A stretch of DNA of 40,140 bases from Planctomycetota bacterium (GCA_026692885.1 JAPLNJ010000288.1:1-40140), one strand, 5' to 3'. Counted from the stretch's first letter, positions 1 through 6,866 are shown. Notes: generated from the sequence alone by a model not told the origin. Program-made: numbers and translations.

Positions 1-101
1 GCGTGGTCGCCCCGGCGTTGGGTGACCGTCGCGATGCGGCGTAGCAGAGGCAGGTCCGGCCCGTGTCCGTCCTTCGTTATGAACCCAAAGATTCCGCACA
101 T
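1..101 (-). CDS. Class II glutamine amidotransferase, N-terminus only (runs off left edge)
   Basis: The first 33 codons read M-C-G-I-F-G-F-I, then a stretch ending L-L-R-R-I-A-T-V-T-Q-R-R-G-D-H-A. This is the hallmark start of class II (Ntn-fold) glutamine amidotransferases: Cys2, exposed after Met removal, is the nucleophile that hydrolyses glutamine, and the R-R-G-x-H/D-A segment lies in the glutamine site. A GGAG ribosome site lies about 8 nt upstream. It is the last visible gene of the leftward operon, 82 bp after the amidoligase. That pairing suggests it supplies ammonia or works on the same peptide-like substrate (inference). The acceptor domain, if any (asparagine-synthetase, GlmS or stand-alone type), is outside the window. 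The family is clear from the N-terminus; the specific function is not. Confidence 0.8.
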   Translation of the reverse strand, partial: MCGIFGFITKDGHGPDLPLLRRIATVTQRRGDH

Positions 102-143
102 GGTTGTTGCTCCGTTGTTGGTACTGGTGGTTGCCCCCATCGT

Positions 144-168
144 CGCCCGGGGCATTTCGCCCCGGGCG
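144..168. other. Perfect 10-bp intergenic hairpin between amidoligase and amidotransferase genes
   Basis: Arms CGCCCGGGGC and GCCCCGGGCG surround a 5-nt loop in the 82-bp gap. On the coding (minus) strand no T-run follows, so it is not a classic intrinsic terminator. It could slow transcription, stabilise the upstream mRNA 3' end, or reduce expression of the downstream gene. Confidence 0.5.
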
Positions 169-183
169 GTGTGGCCTGGTGGT

Positions 184-1032
184 CTACGGCATCGCGTCGT
201 ACTTCTTGGCGAGCCTTCTGAACTCACTTTTCACCTGGTCTTGGGGGATCAAATCCGAGATCCATCCGAATTGGCGCCCGTGAATCCGGGCGTAGCCCGG
301 ACCCCAGGCCAGGTAGCCCATCAGGCGTTCGGCTTCGCTCTGGCCGGGGCCGGCCTTCTTCCAGCCGCCCTTCAGCGGACCGGGGTTCCACTTCGGCATC
401 CGCTTCGCGCTCAAGGCCCGTTCGACCAAGCCCAGGCACACCATCACCCAACCGCAGACCTTGGTCGGATTCAGGGACCCCGACCAAACTCGAAATTCCA
501 CCGTGTCCTTCGTTCCGTGGGCCAGGTTGGTGAGGTTGAGGGCGTGGTAGCGGTTGCGGTCGAGGTTGGGCTTGGCGTCCTTCTCGTTCCCGTACTTCCG
601 CACCCCGCCGCAATACCGCCCGCGTTCCCGGTTCTTGGTCCCGGTGATCGCGTACAGGCCCTTCTCGACGTAGGCGACGATCGTGACCAGGCGGGCCAGT
701 GCCTCGCTAGGCCAGTCGCGGCACCACCCGCTATGTGTATGCCCGCCGCAGCTCGCATTTACTCGATGCCCCTTGGCTTCGAGCGTCCGCAGGACCTCGG
801 CGACCTGGGCCAGGCCTTCAGGACCCCGCAGAACCGGGCTTACGATTTCGCAGCGGTGGCCCCCGTTGCTGTTGTCGATCGACCCGTCGGCCTCGGCCTT
901 CCAGCCTTCGGGCAGGTACGGGACCTGGATGCCTCGGCGGTACGGGCCAATCCGCAGTCCGTCGTTTTGGACCGCGCTGTCCGGGGCCGTCGTTTCAATT
1001 TCCACCCCAAAGCTCAAATCGTTGGCGTTCAT
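184..1032 (-). CDS. Amidoligase family protein (PF12224-type, ATP-dependent carboxylate-amine ligase)
   Basis: A 282-aa protein of the glutamine-synthetase/GCS-like amidoligase fold. Visible family motifs in order: F-G-V-E-I-E at residues 8-13 (metal/ATP site), W-K-A-E-x-D-G-S at 45-51, E-I-V-S-P at 62-66, V-N-A-S-C-G-G-H-T-H at 91-100, R-Y-H-A-L-N-L at 161-167, and T-V-E-F-R-x-W-S-G-S-L-N at 177-188. Members are predicted to form peptide-type amide bonds using ATP; the substrate here is unknown. I chose the ATG that follows AGAGGT by about 9 nt rather than the start 18 codons upstream. It lies in an accessory operon divergent from phage packaging genes, directly before a glutamine amidotransferase. 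That suggests modification of a peptide, cell-wall or virion component, or of a small molecule (inference). Confidence 0.85.
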   Translation of the reverse strand: MNANDLSFGVEIETTAPDSAVQNDGLRIGPYRRGIQVPYLPEGWKAEADGSIDNSNGGHRCEIVSPVLRGPEGLAQVAEVLRTLEAKGHRVNASCGGHTHSGWCRDWPSEALARLVTIVAYVEKGLYAITGTKNRERGRYCGGVRKYGNEKDAKPNLDRNRYHALNLTNLAHGTKDTVEFRVWSGSLNPTKVCGWVMVCLGLVERALSAKRMPKWNPGPLKGGWKKAGPGQSEAERLMGYLAWGPGYARIHGRQFGWISDLIPQDQVKSEFRRLAKKYDAMP

Positions 1033-1326
1033 CGTTTGTGTACCTCTGTTAGTGTTTACCAACCCCCCTCGTAACAGTGGCCCCATTCGCTCTTTCGGCG
1101 AAGTTAATCAAGCGAATTCCAGAAGCCCGAAGTCCAAACACGGGCTAGAGATGCGGCTCGAAATGACTTTCCACAGGGACCCCGGCTGTGGACTCGCGGG
1201 ATTTCCCGGAAACCCCTCTACCGAGGTAGGTGGAACATGCGGGACGGACGCTGGGGAAGCCCGCGGCGGGGCGCTCGTCGGCGTCGGGAAGCGGGGGGAT
1301 GGCGGGGCCAGAAAGACCGGCCGGCA

Positions 1327-1354
1327 GAAGAAAACGCCCCGGGGTCGGGGCGTT
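1327..1354 (-). terminator. Intrinsic terminator after HARE-HTH gene
   Basis: On the minus strand, AACGCCCCG, a 4-nt loop and CGGGGCGTT form a 9-bp GC-rich stem followed at once by TTTTCTTC. It begins 47 bp after the stop of the HARE-HTH gene, so it would end that transcription unit before the amidoligase. Confidence 0.7.
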
Positions 1355-1395
1355 GGTGAGAGGTCGGGGCGTTGGTGAGAGGTCGGGGCTCGTGG
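1343..1395. repeat. 19-bp direct tandem repeat, two full copies and one partial
   Basis: GGTCGGGGCGTTGGTGAGA occurs at 1343-1361 and 1362-1380. A third, diverged part-copy begins GGTCGGGGCTCGTGG. The first copy overlaps one terminator arm, so the repeat may have arisen by slippage at the terminator. Confidence 0.75.
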
Positions 1396-1400
1396 CGAGG

Positions 1401-1931
1401 TCAGGCCGTGGCGAACTTCCCGCGTTCCGCCTTGCGGAAGCGGGCGTCGTTGCCCTTCACGGTGATCTCCCGCAGGATGGCGCTGTAGAGCGTGGCGTGG
1501 GGCGTCTTGCCCGCGGGGCTGGTCCAATACCCCTTGGTCGTGATCGCCTCGATCATCTGCTTGGCGTTCAGGGGTTCGCCGGCCTCGGCCAGGACGCGGG
1601 CGGCCGCGTCGAGGCAGCTCACCTTCTTCCCGGCGCCCTCGGTCGCAGCGTCGGCCTGTTTGGCCTTGCGGGTCGTCTTCGCCTTAGGGGCCATTGCGGG
1701 CGTCTCCGGCGCCGGGGCCTCCGGTTCCGCGGGCGTGGCAGGTTCCGCGCTCTCGCCGCCGACCACCGCCCGCAGGCGTTGGGCCGACTTGATGCGGACC
1801 TTCTTGTTCGTGGCCAGGTTGGTCGCGTCCCAACCGCCGCTACGGTTCTCCGCGTCGATCCGGACCTGGACCACCTTGTCACTCACCTTGGCGCTGTAGA
1901 CGCCGCCGACCTGCACTTCGTTCTTCTTCAT
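1401..1931 (-). CDS. HARE-HTH domain protein
   Basis: A 176-aa basic protein. Residues 1-55 form a small beta-rich domain ([12 protein letters not shown]...). Residues 56-100 are a low-complexity Ala/Pro/Glu/Lys linker. The C-terminal ~70 residues ([17 protein letters not shown], then [14 protein letters not shown], ending [10 protein letters not shown]) match the HARE-HTH winged helix, known from RNA polymerase delta, HB1/ASXL proteins and restriction enzymes. That domain is thought to read DNA or its modifications. I chose the ATG with an upstream GAGG over one 14 codons earlier. It probably acts as a nucleoid or regulatory protein of the accessory operon. The domain call is good; the role is inferred. 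Confidence 0.8.
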   Translation of the reverse strand: MKKNEVQVGGVYSAKVSDKVVQVRIDAENRSGGWDATNLATNKKVRIKSAQRLRAVVGGESAEPATPAEPEAPAPETPAMAPKAKTTRKAKQADAATEGAGKKVSCLDAAARVLAEAGEPLNAKQMIEAITTKGYWTSPAGKTPHATLYSAILREITVKGNDARFRKAERGKFATA

Positions 1932-1977
1932 GGCATCGATCCTCGTTCTCGTCGATGGTGTGGCTGCCATCATCAGG

Positions 1978-2014
1978 CTGCGGGAACCACCCCGCAGCGA
2001 CGCCCCGTGGGGCG
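1978..2014. other. Two adjacent short hairpins
   Basis: CTGCGGG/CCCGCAG (6-nt loop) is followed by CGCCCC/GGGGCG (2-nt loop), between the 50-aa gene and the HARE-HTH gene. On the minus strand there is no T-run, so these are more likely attenuation or processing structures than a terminator. Confidence 0.35.
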
Positions 2015-2039
2015 TTTCGGCTGTGCGGTCTGGATGTGC

Positions 2040-2192
2040 TTAGTCACTGAGGGTTTCGATGATGTAGACGCCGCCGCCGACCGCGGTGAAGACGATATCA
2101 GCGGTGCCGTCGCAAGCGATGCTGTAAGCCACGTCGTCAGAGCGGACAAAGGCGTGGCGGATGGCAACGTAGGTGAAATGAAAAATGACCAT
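2040..2192 (-). CDS. Small hypothetical protein (50 aa)
   Basis: An ATG is preceded by the strong ribosome site GAGGAGGA and opens a 50-codon frame ending in TAA. The product is beta-strand-like (M-V-I-F-H-F-T-Y-V-A... G-G-G-V-Y-I-I-E-T-L-S-D), with one Cys and no signal peptide or membrane span. It sits in line between the zinc-ribbon gene and the HARE-HTH gene and is probably co-transcribed with them. No family is recognised. The ribosome site and the in-operon position are the reasons for calling it. Confidence 0.65.
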   Translation of the reverse strand: MVIFHFTYVAIRHAFVRSDDVAYSIACDGTADIVFTAVGGGVYIIETLSD

Positions 2193-2234
2193 CTGGTTCG
2201 TCCTCCTCGTTCTTTGAAATGGCGTTTCCGGTGT

Positions 2235-2570
2235 TCACTTCGCGCTGGCCCGGCCGGCCTCATAGGCGGCCTGCAGGGCCTGTTTGATTTGCCAAACCGC
2301 CAGGTCGTGGAAATCCAGGCTGTCGCTGCGGCGCGTCTCCAGGGTTTCCAGGCCGAGCGTCGTGCGGGCGATCTCCGCGAGGCGGGCGTCTGCGTTGGCG
2401 TGCCGGCTGGCCGCTGCCAGTGCCCGTCTGCGTCCAGGTTTCGTGATAGCTCGCGACCACCCGCAGGCGTTGCACCACTGGTACGTGATGCCCGGCATTC
2501 CGCCGATCTCGCGCCCATCGCGTTCCAAGAGGTCTTGGTTGTTGCATCCGGCGCATCGGGTTGCTCGCAT
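2235..2570 (-). CDS. Zinc-ribbon protein with DUF6900-like C-terminus
   Basis: A 111-aa protein. An N-terminal ribbon has Cys pairs C-A-G-C (residues 6-9) and C-N-A-C (33-36), arranged as in small transcription- or translation-linked zinc ribbons. The C-terminal half (L-G-L-E-T-L-E-T-R-R-S-D-S-L-D-F-H-D-L then I-K-Q-A-L-Q-A-A-Y-E-A-G-R) matches what I recall of DUF6900, a domain found alone in phages and conjugative elements. The start follows GAAAGGA. Fusion of the ribbon to this domain is notable and points to nucleic-acid or protein contacts in the mobile element. The DUF assignment is from memory of the motif and is less certain than the ribbon. Confidence 0.7.
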   Translation of the reverse strand: MRATRCAGCNNQDLLERDGREIGGMPGITYQWCNACGWSRAITKPGRRRALAAASRHANADARLAEIARTTLGLETLETRRSDSLDFHDLAVWQIKQALQAAYEAGRASAK

Positions 2571-2597
2571 GGCCGTGGTCCTTTCGTCGTCTGGTGG

Positions 2598-2855
2598 TTA
2601 CAGGGATTCGACCGCTTCGCTGAAGGCCTGGCTCGGTCCGTAGGGCTGGTCGTGGACCTGGCCCCCCGAGACCAGGTACACCACCGACTCGTCCACCGGC
2701 TCGTCGTCCATGTAGGCGATGTGGCCGGGAACCCATCCGCCGGCGATGTGGTCTTGCAGGGGGTAGTTGGCCTGGTAGGCGAAGAGGACATCCCGGTCGC
2801 CATAGCCCGCGTCGGCCATTTGTTCCAGCAGGTTCTTCAGTTCGTTGACCGTCAT
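2598..2855 (-). CDS. Small acidic hypothetical protein (85 aa)
   Basis: It begins M-T-V-N-E-L-K-N-L-L-E-Q-M, a helix often seen at the start of small phage/plasmid proteins with a following 'D-A-G-Y-G-D-R-D-V-L-F' strand. The middle is acidic (Y-M-D-D-E-P-V-D-E-S). The stop is TAA and the next gene in the operon starts 27 bp on. There is no signal peptide or membrane segment. The role is unknown. The resemblance to the 'M-T-V-x-E-L... L' phage proteins is only at the N-terminus. Confidence 0.7.
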   Translation of the reverse strand: MTVNELKNLLEQMADAGYGDRDVLFAYQANYPLQDHIAGGWVPGHIAYMDDEPVDESVVYLVSGGQVHDQPYGPSQAFSEAVESL

Positions 2856-2885
2856 GTTCGTGCTCCTCGTAGCGAAAGGTGTTGG

Positions 2886-3131
2886 TTACCAAACCCGGCC
2901 GTCGAAGCTCGTCGTCCCGTTGTTGAAGGCGGCGAGCAGGTCGTTGGCCTGGTCGTAGGTCAGGCCGTCGATCGTGGCGACCCCGTTCTGGAAGCTGAAC
3001 CCGTTGGTGATCTGGTAGATCGTTACCGGGTAGGTTTTCCGTCCGCGGCTGGCGAAGGGCCGTCCGGCCATGTAGCGCTGTCCGCGGGTCAGGGTGATCT
3101 TCCGTCCGGCGATCGTTTTCGTGGCCTTCAT
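2886..3131 (-). CDS. Small basic hypothetical protein (81 aa), first gene of leftward operon
   Basis: The ATG follows GGAGC by about 8 nt; the open frame extends far upstream, but only this start has a ribosome site. The sequence is basic at the N-terminus (K-A-T-K-T-I-A-G-R-K-I-T-L) with a central F-S-F-Q-N-G-V-A-T-I-D-G-L-T and a helix D-Q-A-N-D-L-L-A-A-F. No family is recognised. As the first gene facing the packaging genes across a 133-bp divergent gap, it is in the place where early or regulatory phage genes often lie. Confidence 0.7.
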   Translation of the reverse strand: MKATKTIAGRKITLTRGQRYMAGRPFASRGRKTYPVTIYQITNGFSFQNGVATIDGLTYDQANDLLAAFNNGTTSFDGRVW

Positions 3132-3264
3132 CTTCGTGCTCCGTTCGCGTGTTTGATGTTCGCTTGTACAGTCACACATGAGCCATGTTTTCGCCGGAAC
3201 AGCAAGCGGATCTGGCCAAGTTCCCGGTCGAATCCTGCAGATTTCTGCAGGGAGGTCCCACACC
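3132..3264. promoter_or_regulatory. Divergent intergenic region between accessory operon and packaging genes
   Basis: These 133 bp separate the starts of the leftward and rightward units, so both promoters should be here or just inside the flanking genes. AT-richer text around 3145-3175 (including TTGATG and TTGTACAGT) is the likeliest promoter zone, but no hexamer pair is good enough to name. The palindrome at its right end is listed separately. Confidence 0.5.
3234..3251. promoter_or_regulatory. Palindrome touching the ribosome site of the first packaging gene
   Basis: CCTGCAG and CTGCAGG flank a 4-nt loop. The right arm runs directly into GGGAGG, the ribosome site of the gene starting at 3265. 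It could be an operator for a dimeric repressor, or an mRNA hairpin that limits translation of the first packaging gene. Confidence 0.45.
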
Positions 3265-3489
3265 ATGCCTGAACCTAACGCTGGAGGACGGCAAGGTCCG
3301 CAGTTAAACCCCCAGGCCTTACGGCTGGCGGACCTAGCTCGCATCTTGTCCGCCCTTGGGACACGGTCGGTCACGGTCGAGATGTTGCAGGCTGACATCG
3401 ACGCCGGTGCCCCGACGAATCCCGACGGCACGATCAACTTGGTGAACTACGCGGTGTTTCTCGTAGCGGAGATGGGGCATGGCGATTGA
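3265..3489 (+). CDS. Small DNA-binding protein, possible small terminase subunit
   Basis: A 74-aa protein whose stop overlaps the large terminase start by 11 bp, the usual place of a small terminase gene. The start follows GGGAGGTC. After a Pro/Gly-rich tail it has A-L-R-L-A-D-L-A-R-I-L-S... V-E-M-L-Q-A-D-I... I-N-L-V-N-Y-A-V-F-L-V. That pattern recurs at the N-terminus of the large terminase (L-R-P-S-D-L-C-R-L-L-N... V-D-L-F-R-Y-V-A-W-L-V), so the two appear paralogous. A helix-turn-helix-like fold fits. The small-terminase call rests on position and this similarity, and the protein is shorter than most small terminases. Confidence 0.55.
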   Translation: MPEPNAGGRQGPQLNPQALRLADLARILSALGTRSVTVEMLQADIDAGAPTNPDGTINLVNYAVFLVAEMGHGD

Positions 3490-5746
3490 CCCGCGAAAAC
3501 TGAGACCGAGCGACCTCTGCCGGCTCTTGAACTCCACCCCGCGGGGCGAGGTCATCAGCGAAAGGCAGCTCTACCGCCATCGCCAGCGGGCTGGCTTCCG
3601 CATCGGCGACGGCAAGCATGTGGACCTGTTCCGCTACGTGGCATGGCTGGTCCAGGTGCGTCACCAACCAAAGCCCGAGCCGCCCGCCGATCCGTATGCG
3701 GCGGTCAAGGAGCGGGCCCGCGCCCGCAGCGCGGCCCTGTCGCTCGCCGGGCGGGACATTGGCGAACTGCCGGCCGTAGTGAACCCGGGACGGAAAGCAC
3801 AGGCGGCCGCCGATTTCCAGTTCTTCTGCGAGTCCTATTTCCCGCTCACGTTCCACCTGGCGTGGTCGCCCGACCACCTCAAGGTCATCGCCAAGATCGA
3901 GCAGGCCGTGTTGCACGGCGGACTATTCGCGATGGCCATGCCCCGCGGCTCCGGCAAGACCACCATCTGCGAGTGCGCCTGCATCTGGGCCGTGCTCTAC
4001 GGCCACCGCGACTTCGTGTGCCTGATCGGCTCGGACGAGGGCCACGCGATGGACATGCTCGAATCGATCAAGATGGAACTGGACGGCAACGATTTGCTGC
4101 TCGCCGACTTTCCGGAGGTCGTGTTCCCCATCCAAAGCCTAGACGGGATCGCCAACCGGTGCAGCGGGCAGCTTCACAACGGCGAGCGGACCCACATCGG
4201 CTGGACGGCCAAAGAAGTCGTGCTGCCGACGATTCAGGGTAGCCCGGCCAGTGCGGCGATCATCAAAGTGGCTGGCATCACGGGCCGTATCCGCGGGATG
4301 AAATACAAGCGAGCGGATGGCCGGGCGGCGCGCCCCTCGTTGGTCGTGCTCGACGATCCGCAGACCGATGAATCGGCTCGGTCGCTGTCGCAGTGCACCA
4401 CGCGGGAGAGCATCCTGGCTGGCGCCGTGTTGGGCCTCGCCGGCCCCGGCAGGAAGATCTCCGGGATCATGCCCTGCACGGTCATTCGACCAGGGGACAT
4501 CGCCGACAATATCCTGAACCGCGACAAGCATCCGGAGTGGAACGGCGAGCGGACGAAGATGGTGTACTCGTTTCCGACCGACGAGAGGCTGTGGGCGAAA
4601 TACGCCGAGATCCGTGCCGAGGGGCTGCGAGCAGAACGAGGCTTGGCCGACGCCACCGCGTTCTACGCGCGAAATCGCGAGGCGATGGACAAGGGGGCTG
4701 TCGTCGCCTGGGCCGAACGCTTCAACCACGACGAAGTCTCGGCGATCCAGCACGCGATGAACCTGAAGCTTCAGGACGAGGCGGCGTTCTTTGCCGAGTA
4801 CCAGAACGAACCGTTGCCGCAAGAGGCGGCCAAGGACGACGAACTTGCGGCGGACCAGATCGCCGAGAAGATCAACCGCATCGAGCGCGGCGAAGTGCCC
4901 ATCGGCTGCAATCACCTAACCATGTTCGTGGACGTCCAAGCTACTCTGCTGTTCTTCGTGGCAGCAGCATGGGAGGATGACTTCACGGGCTACGTATTGG
5001 ACTACGGGGCGTTCCCGGACCAGCAGCGGCCGTTCTTCACACTCCGGGACGCCCGTCATACTCTCGCTGCGGCCACGAAAGCCGGCGGGCTGGAAGGCGC
5101 GATCTATGCGGGCCTGGAGCACCTGACGGGCGACTACCTCGTCCGCGAATGGCGACGTGACGACGGGGCCATGCTCCGTATTGAACGCTGCCTGATCGAC
5201 GCCAATTGGGGTTCGTCCACGGACGTGGTCTACCAGTTCTGCCGCCAGTCAGCGCACGCCGGGGTCGTGATGCCCAGCCACGGGCGGTTCGTGGGCGCGT
5301 CGAGCCAGCCGTTCTCGGAGTACAAACGCAAGCCGGGCGACCGCGTCGGGCATAACTGGCGGATACCAAGCGTGCATGGCAAACGGGCGGTACGGCACGT
5401 CGTTTACGACACGAACTTCTGGAAGTCATTTGTGCATGCACGCCTGGCGGTGCCTATGGGTGACCGGGGTTGCCTGTCGCTGTTCGGCGACAGTTCGGCG
5501 CAGCATCGACTCTTGGCCGAGCACCTGACGGCCGAATACCGGGTGAAAACCGAGGGCCGGGGTCGCACGGTGGACGAATGGAAGATGCGTCCGGAGCGGG
5601 GCGACAACCACTGGTTTGACGGTCTGGTCGGCTGCGCCGTGGCAGCCTCGATGCAGGGAGCGACACTGCTTGGCACGGGCGGGACAGCCCCGCCCAGGCG
5701 CGAGCGCGTCAGCTTTGCCGAAATGCAGAGGAGGAGGCATGGATGA
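3479..5746 (+). CDS. Phage terminase large subunit (with extra N-terminal domain)
   Basis: A 755-aa DNA-packaging motor. Walker A P-R-G-S-G-K-T-T is at residues 155-162 and Walker B L-V-V-L-D-D with catalytic Asp at about 292-293, so the ATPase is complete. The C-terminal RNase H-fold nuclease shows M-F-V-D-V-Q with Asp485, the C-L-I-D-A-N-W-G segment, and the final acidic G-D-N-H-W-F-D motif (Asp709, Asp714). It would pump DNA into proheads and cut the genome at the portal. The first ~60 residues form an added domain resembling the preceding small protein, which is unusual. The start has GGAG just upstream. The stop overlaps the next gene as ATGA. Confidence 0.95.
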   Translation: MAIDPRKLRPSDLCRLLNSTPRGEVISERQLYRHRQRAGFRIGDGKHVDLFRYVAWLVQVRHQPKPEPPADPYAAVKERARARSAALSLAGRDIGELPAVVNPGRKAQAAADFQFFCESYFPLTFHLAWSPDHLKVIAKIEQAVLHGGLFAMAMPRGSGKTTICECACIWAVLYGHRDFVCLIGSDEGHAMDMLESIKMELDGNDLLLADFPEVVFPIQSLDGIANRCSGQLHNGERTHIGWTAKEVVLPTIQGSPASAAIIKVAGITGRIRGMKYKRADGRAARPSLVVLDDPQTDESARSLSQCTTRESILAGAVLGLAGPGRKISGIMPCTVIRPGDIADNILNRDKHPEWNGERTKMVYSFPTDERLWAKYAEIRAEGLRAERGLADATAFYARNREAMDKGAVVAWAERFNHDEVSAIQHAMNLKLQDEAAFFAEYQNEPLPQEAAKDDELAADQIAEKINRIERGEVPIGCNHLTMFVDVQATLLFFVAAAWEDDFTGYVLDYGAFPDQQRPFFTLRDARHTLAAATKAGGLEGAIYAGLEHLTGDYLVREWRRDDGAMLRIERCLIDANWGSSTDVVYQFCRQSAHAGVVMPSHGRFVGASSQPFSEYKRKPGDRVGHNWRIPSVHGKRAVRHVVYDTNFWKSFVHARLAVPMGDRGCLSLFGDSSAQHRLLAEHLTAEYRVKTEGRGRTVDEWKMRPERGDNHWFDGLVGCAVAASMQGATLLGTGGTAPPRRERVSFAEMQRRRHG

Positions 5747-6036
5747 ACGGAACCCAAGGCAAACGCGAGGACCGCGGCATCATATGCCCGCAGTGCGGCT
5801 GCCGGCATTTCGACACCACTCACACCGAACCGCTGCGGGACGGTCGAATTCGACGGCGGAAGGAGTGTCGCCATTGCGGGCGGAGGGTTGTGACGTTCGA
5901 GAGCGCGCCGGCGAGGACAGCAGTTTCCCACAGGCATCGCCTCACGTCCGCGAATCCGCAGACTGCTGCGAATATCAACCCCAAGGCGTGCCTCCATCCC
6001 TTTCACCCAAGTGCGGATGCTGGCGGGACGTGCTAG
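5743..6036 (+). CDS. NrdR-type zinc-ribbon protein (ribbon only)
   Basis: A 97-aa protein coupled to the terminase by ATGA with GAGGAGG upstream. Residues 15-55 hold a zinc ribbon with Cys pairs C-P-Q-C and C-R-H-C, and H-T-E-P-L-R-D-G-R-I-R-R-R-K-E-C, followed by R-R-V-V-T-F-E. This closely follows the N-terminal DNA-binding ribbon of NrdR, the ribonucleotide reductase repressor. The ATP-cone domain of NrdR is absent, so nucleotide sensing is not expected. A DNA-binding or packaging-accessory role is inferred. The C-terminal 40 residues look unstructured. Confidence 0.75.
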   Translation: MNGTQGKREDRGIICPQCGCRHFDTTHTEPLRDGRIRRRKECRHCGRRVVTFESAPARTAVSHRHRLTSANPQTAANINPKACLHPFHPSADAGGTC

Positions 6037-6039
6037 AAT
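6034..6039 (+). promoter_or_regulatory. Extended -10 promoter element for the metallopeptidase gene
   Basis: TGCTAGAAT is an extended -10 (TGn-TAGAAT) whose hexamer overlaps the TAG stop of the zinc-ribbon gene. Transcription would start near 6046 and give a leader of about 75 nt before the next ATG. No good -35 is visible. An own promoter here suggests that the following gene is a cargo (moron) gene. Confidence 0.45.
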
Positions 6040-6121
6040 GCGCCACGCCGGGGCCGGACCGATGTGGCCGTGCGCCCGGAGTCAGGGCTTGCTGTTCGCC
6101 CACGGTATAAGGACCACAACC

Positions 6122-6859
6122 ATGGCATCGTTGCCGTTCCTTGGTTGCGACGCGAGAGAGGAAAGGGAGAACATCGTCTTCTGCTTTCCGTCGTCCAAGC
6201 TGAAGAGAAACCCGACTGAAGTCGCAGACAACCTGCAGGCGGCGTTCACCCTGTTGGCCACACAGTTTCCGGCTCCGCACCAGATGGACTATCGCCGCTG
6301 TTTCAGTCAAGACACCAGAATATTGATCGGCTACCGTAGAGGAACTCAGCACGCGTCAGACGGTCAACCGGTGGATGAAAACGCCGACGTTGATCCCGGA
6401 TACTATCACCCGGAACACCGAGTCAACGTGCCTTGGGACTACCTCGACCACGGTGAGAACAGCCACGGTTTTGACGCGAATGTCGCGTTCCAACCCGAAT
6501 ACTGTTGCGGCCACGAACTCGGCCATCCCTTTGAGAGTGTCGGTTTGGACGGAAATCCGAACCAAGGCGAATGGAAGGAGGGCATCTGCGACTTCACCAG
6601 ACTTGTTCTGCTGAAGGAGTGGGGCCAACGAGACGCCAAGTTCGGTCCGATTTGCCATCAATACGAACAATATCTCCTGTCCGTGGATCCGACGGGAAGG
6701 GCGGACGATTCGAACGAGAGAAGGTACCATTTCGCAGCCCGGCTGATCCTGGAATGGTTCACGAAGAACAATCTCAGCCTGGAGTTGCGGCACCTCAGGC
6801 AGCTGTTTGACGGGGACATGACCAAGATTCTCGGTAGTTGGCGAGACACCGGACCTTGA
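6122..6859 (+). CDS. Putative HExxH zinc metallopeptidase (cargo gene)
   Basis: A 245-aa soluble protein with C-C-G-H-E-L-G-H-P-F-E: His131, Glu132 and His135 form an HExxH zinc site. A candidate third ligand is Glu153 in E-W-K-E-G-I-C-D-F-T-R, which would be gluzincin-like. There is no signal peptide. The start is the ATG after AAGGACC; the frame is open 37 codons upstream without a ribosome site. It lies between the terminase and portal genes, where virion genes are normally contiguous. It has its own promoter-like element and a 313-bp gap after it, as expected of a moron. Peptidase activity is inferred from the motif; the substrate is unknown. Confidence 0.65.
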   Translation: MASLPFLGCDAREERENIVFCFPSSKLKRNPTEVADNLQAAFTLLATQFPAPHQMDYRRCFSQDTRILIGYRRGTQHASDGQPVDENADVDPGYYHPEHRVNVPWDYLDHGENSHGFDANVAFQPEYCCGHELGHPFESVGLDGNPNQGEWKEGICDFTRLVLLKEWGQRDAKFGPICHQYEQYLLSVDPTGRADDSNERRYHFAARLILEWFTKNNLSLELRHLRQLFDGDMTKILGSWRDTGP

Positions 6860-6866
6860 TAGTTCG

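Larger units (their letters stand above)
1033..1400. other. Intergenic stretch, no gene recognised
   Basis: About 370 bp between the amidoligase start and the HARE-HTH stop. Neither strand shows a convincing coding frame with a ribosome site. The only structures seen are the terminator-like hairpin and the 19-bp tandem repeat listed separately. The size of the gap and the terminator suggest that the amidoligase has its own promoter here, but I cannot identify a strong -35/-10 pair. Confidence 0.5.

Noticed and set aside
3132..3264. Named sigma-70 promoters for the divergent operons
   Set aside because: Several weak hexamers exist but none has an acceptable partner and spacing, so only the region is annotated.
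1230..3272. Long plus-strand open frame (680 codons) across the leftward small-gene operon
   Set aside because: Its peptide is Arg/Gly/Val-rich noise antisense to genes with ribosome sites and recognisable domains; high GC lengthens antisense frames.
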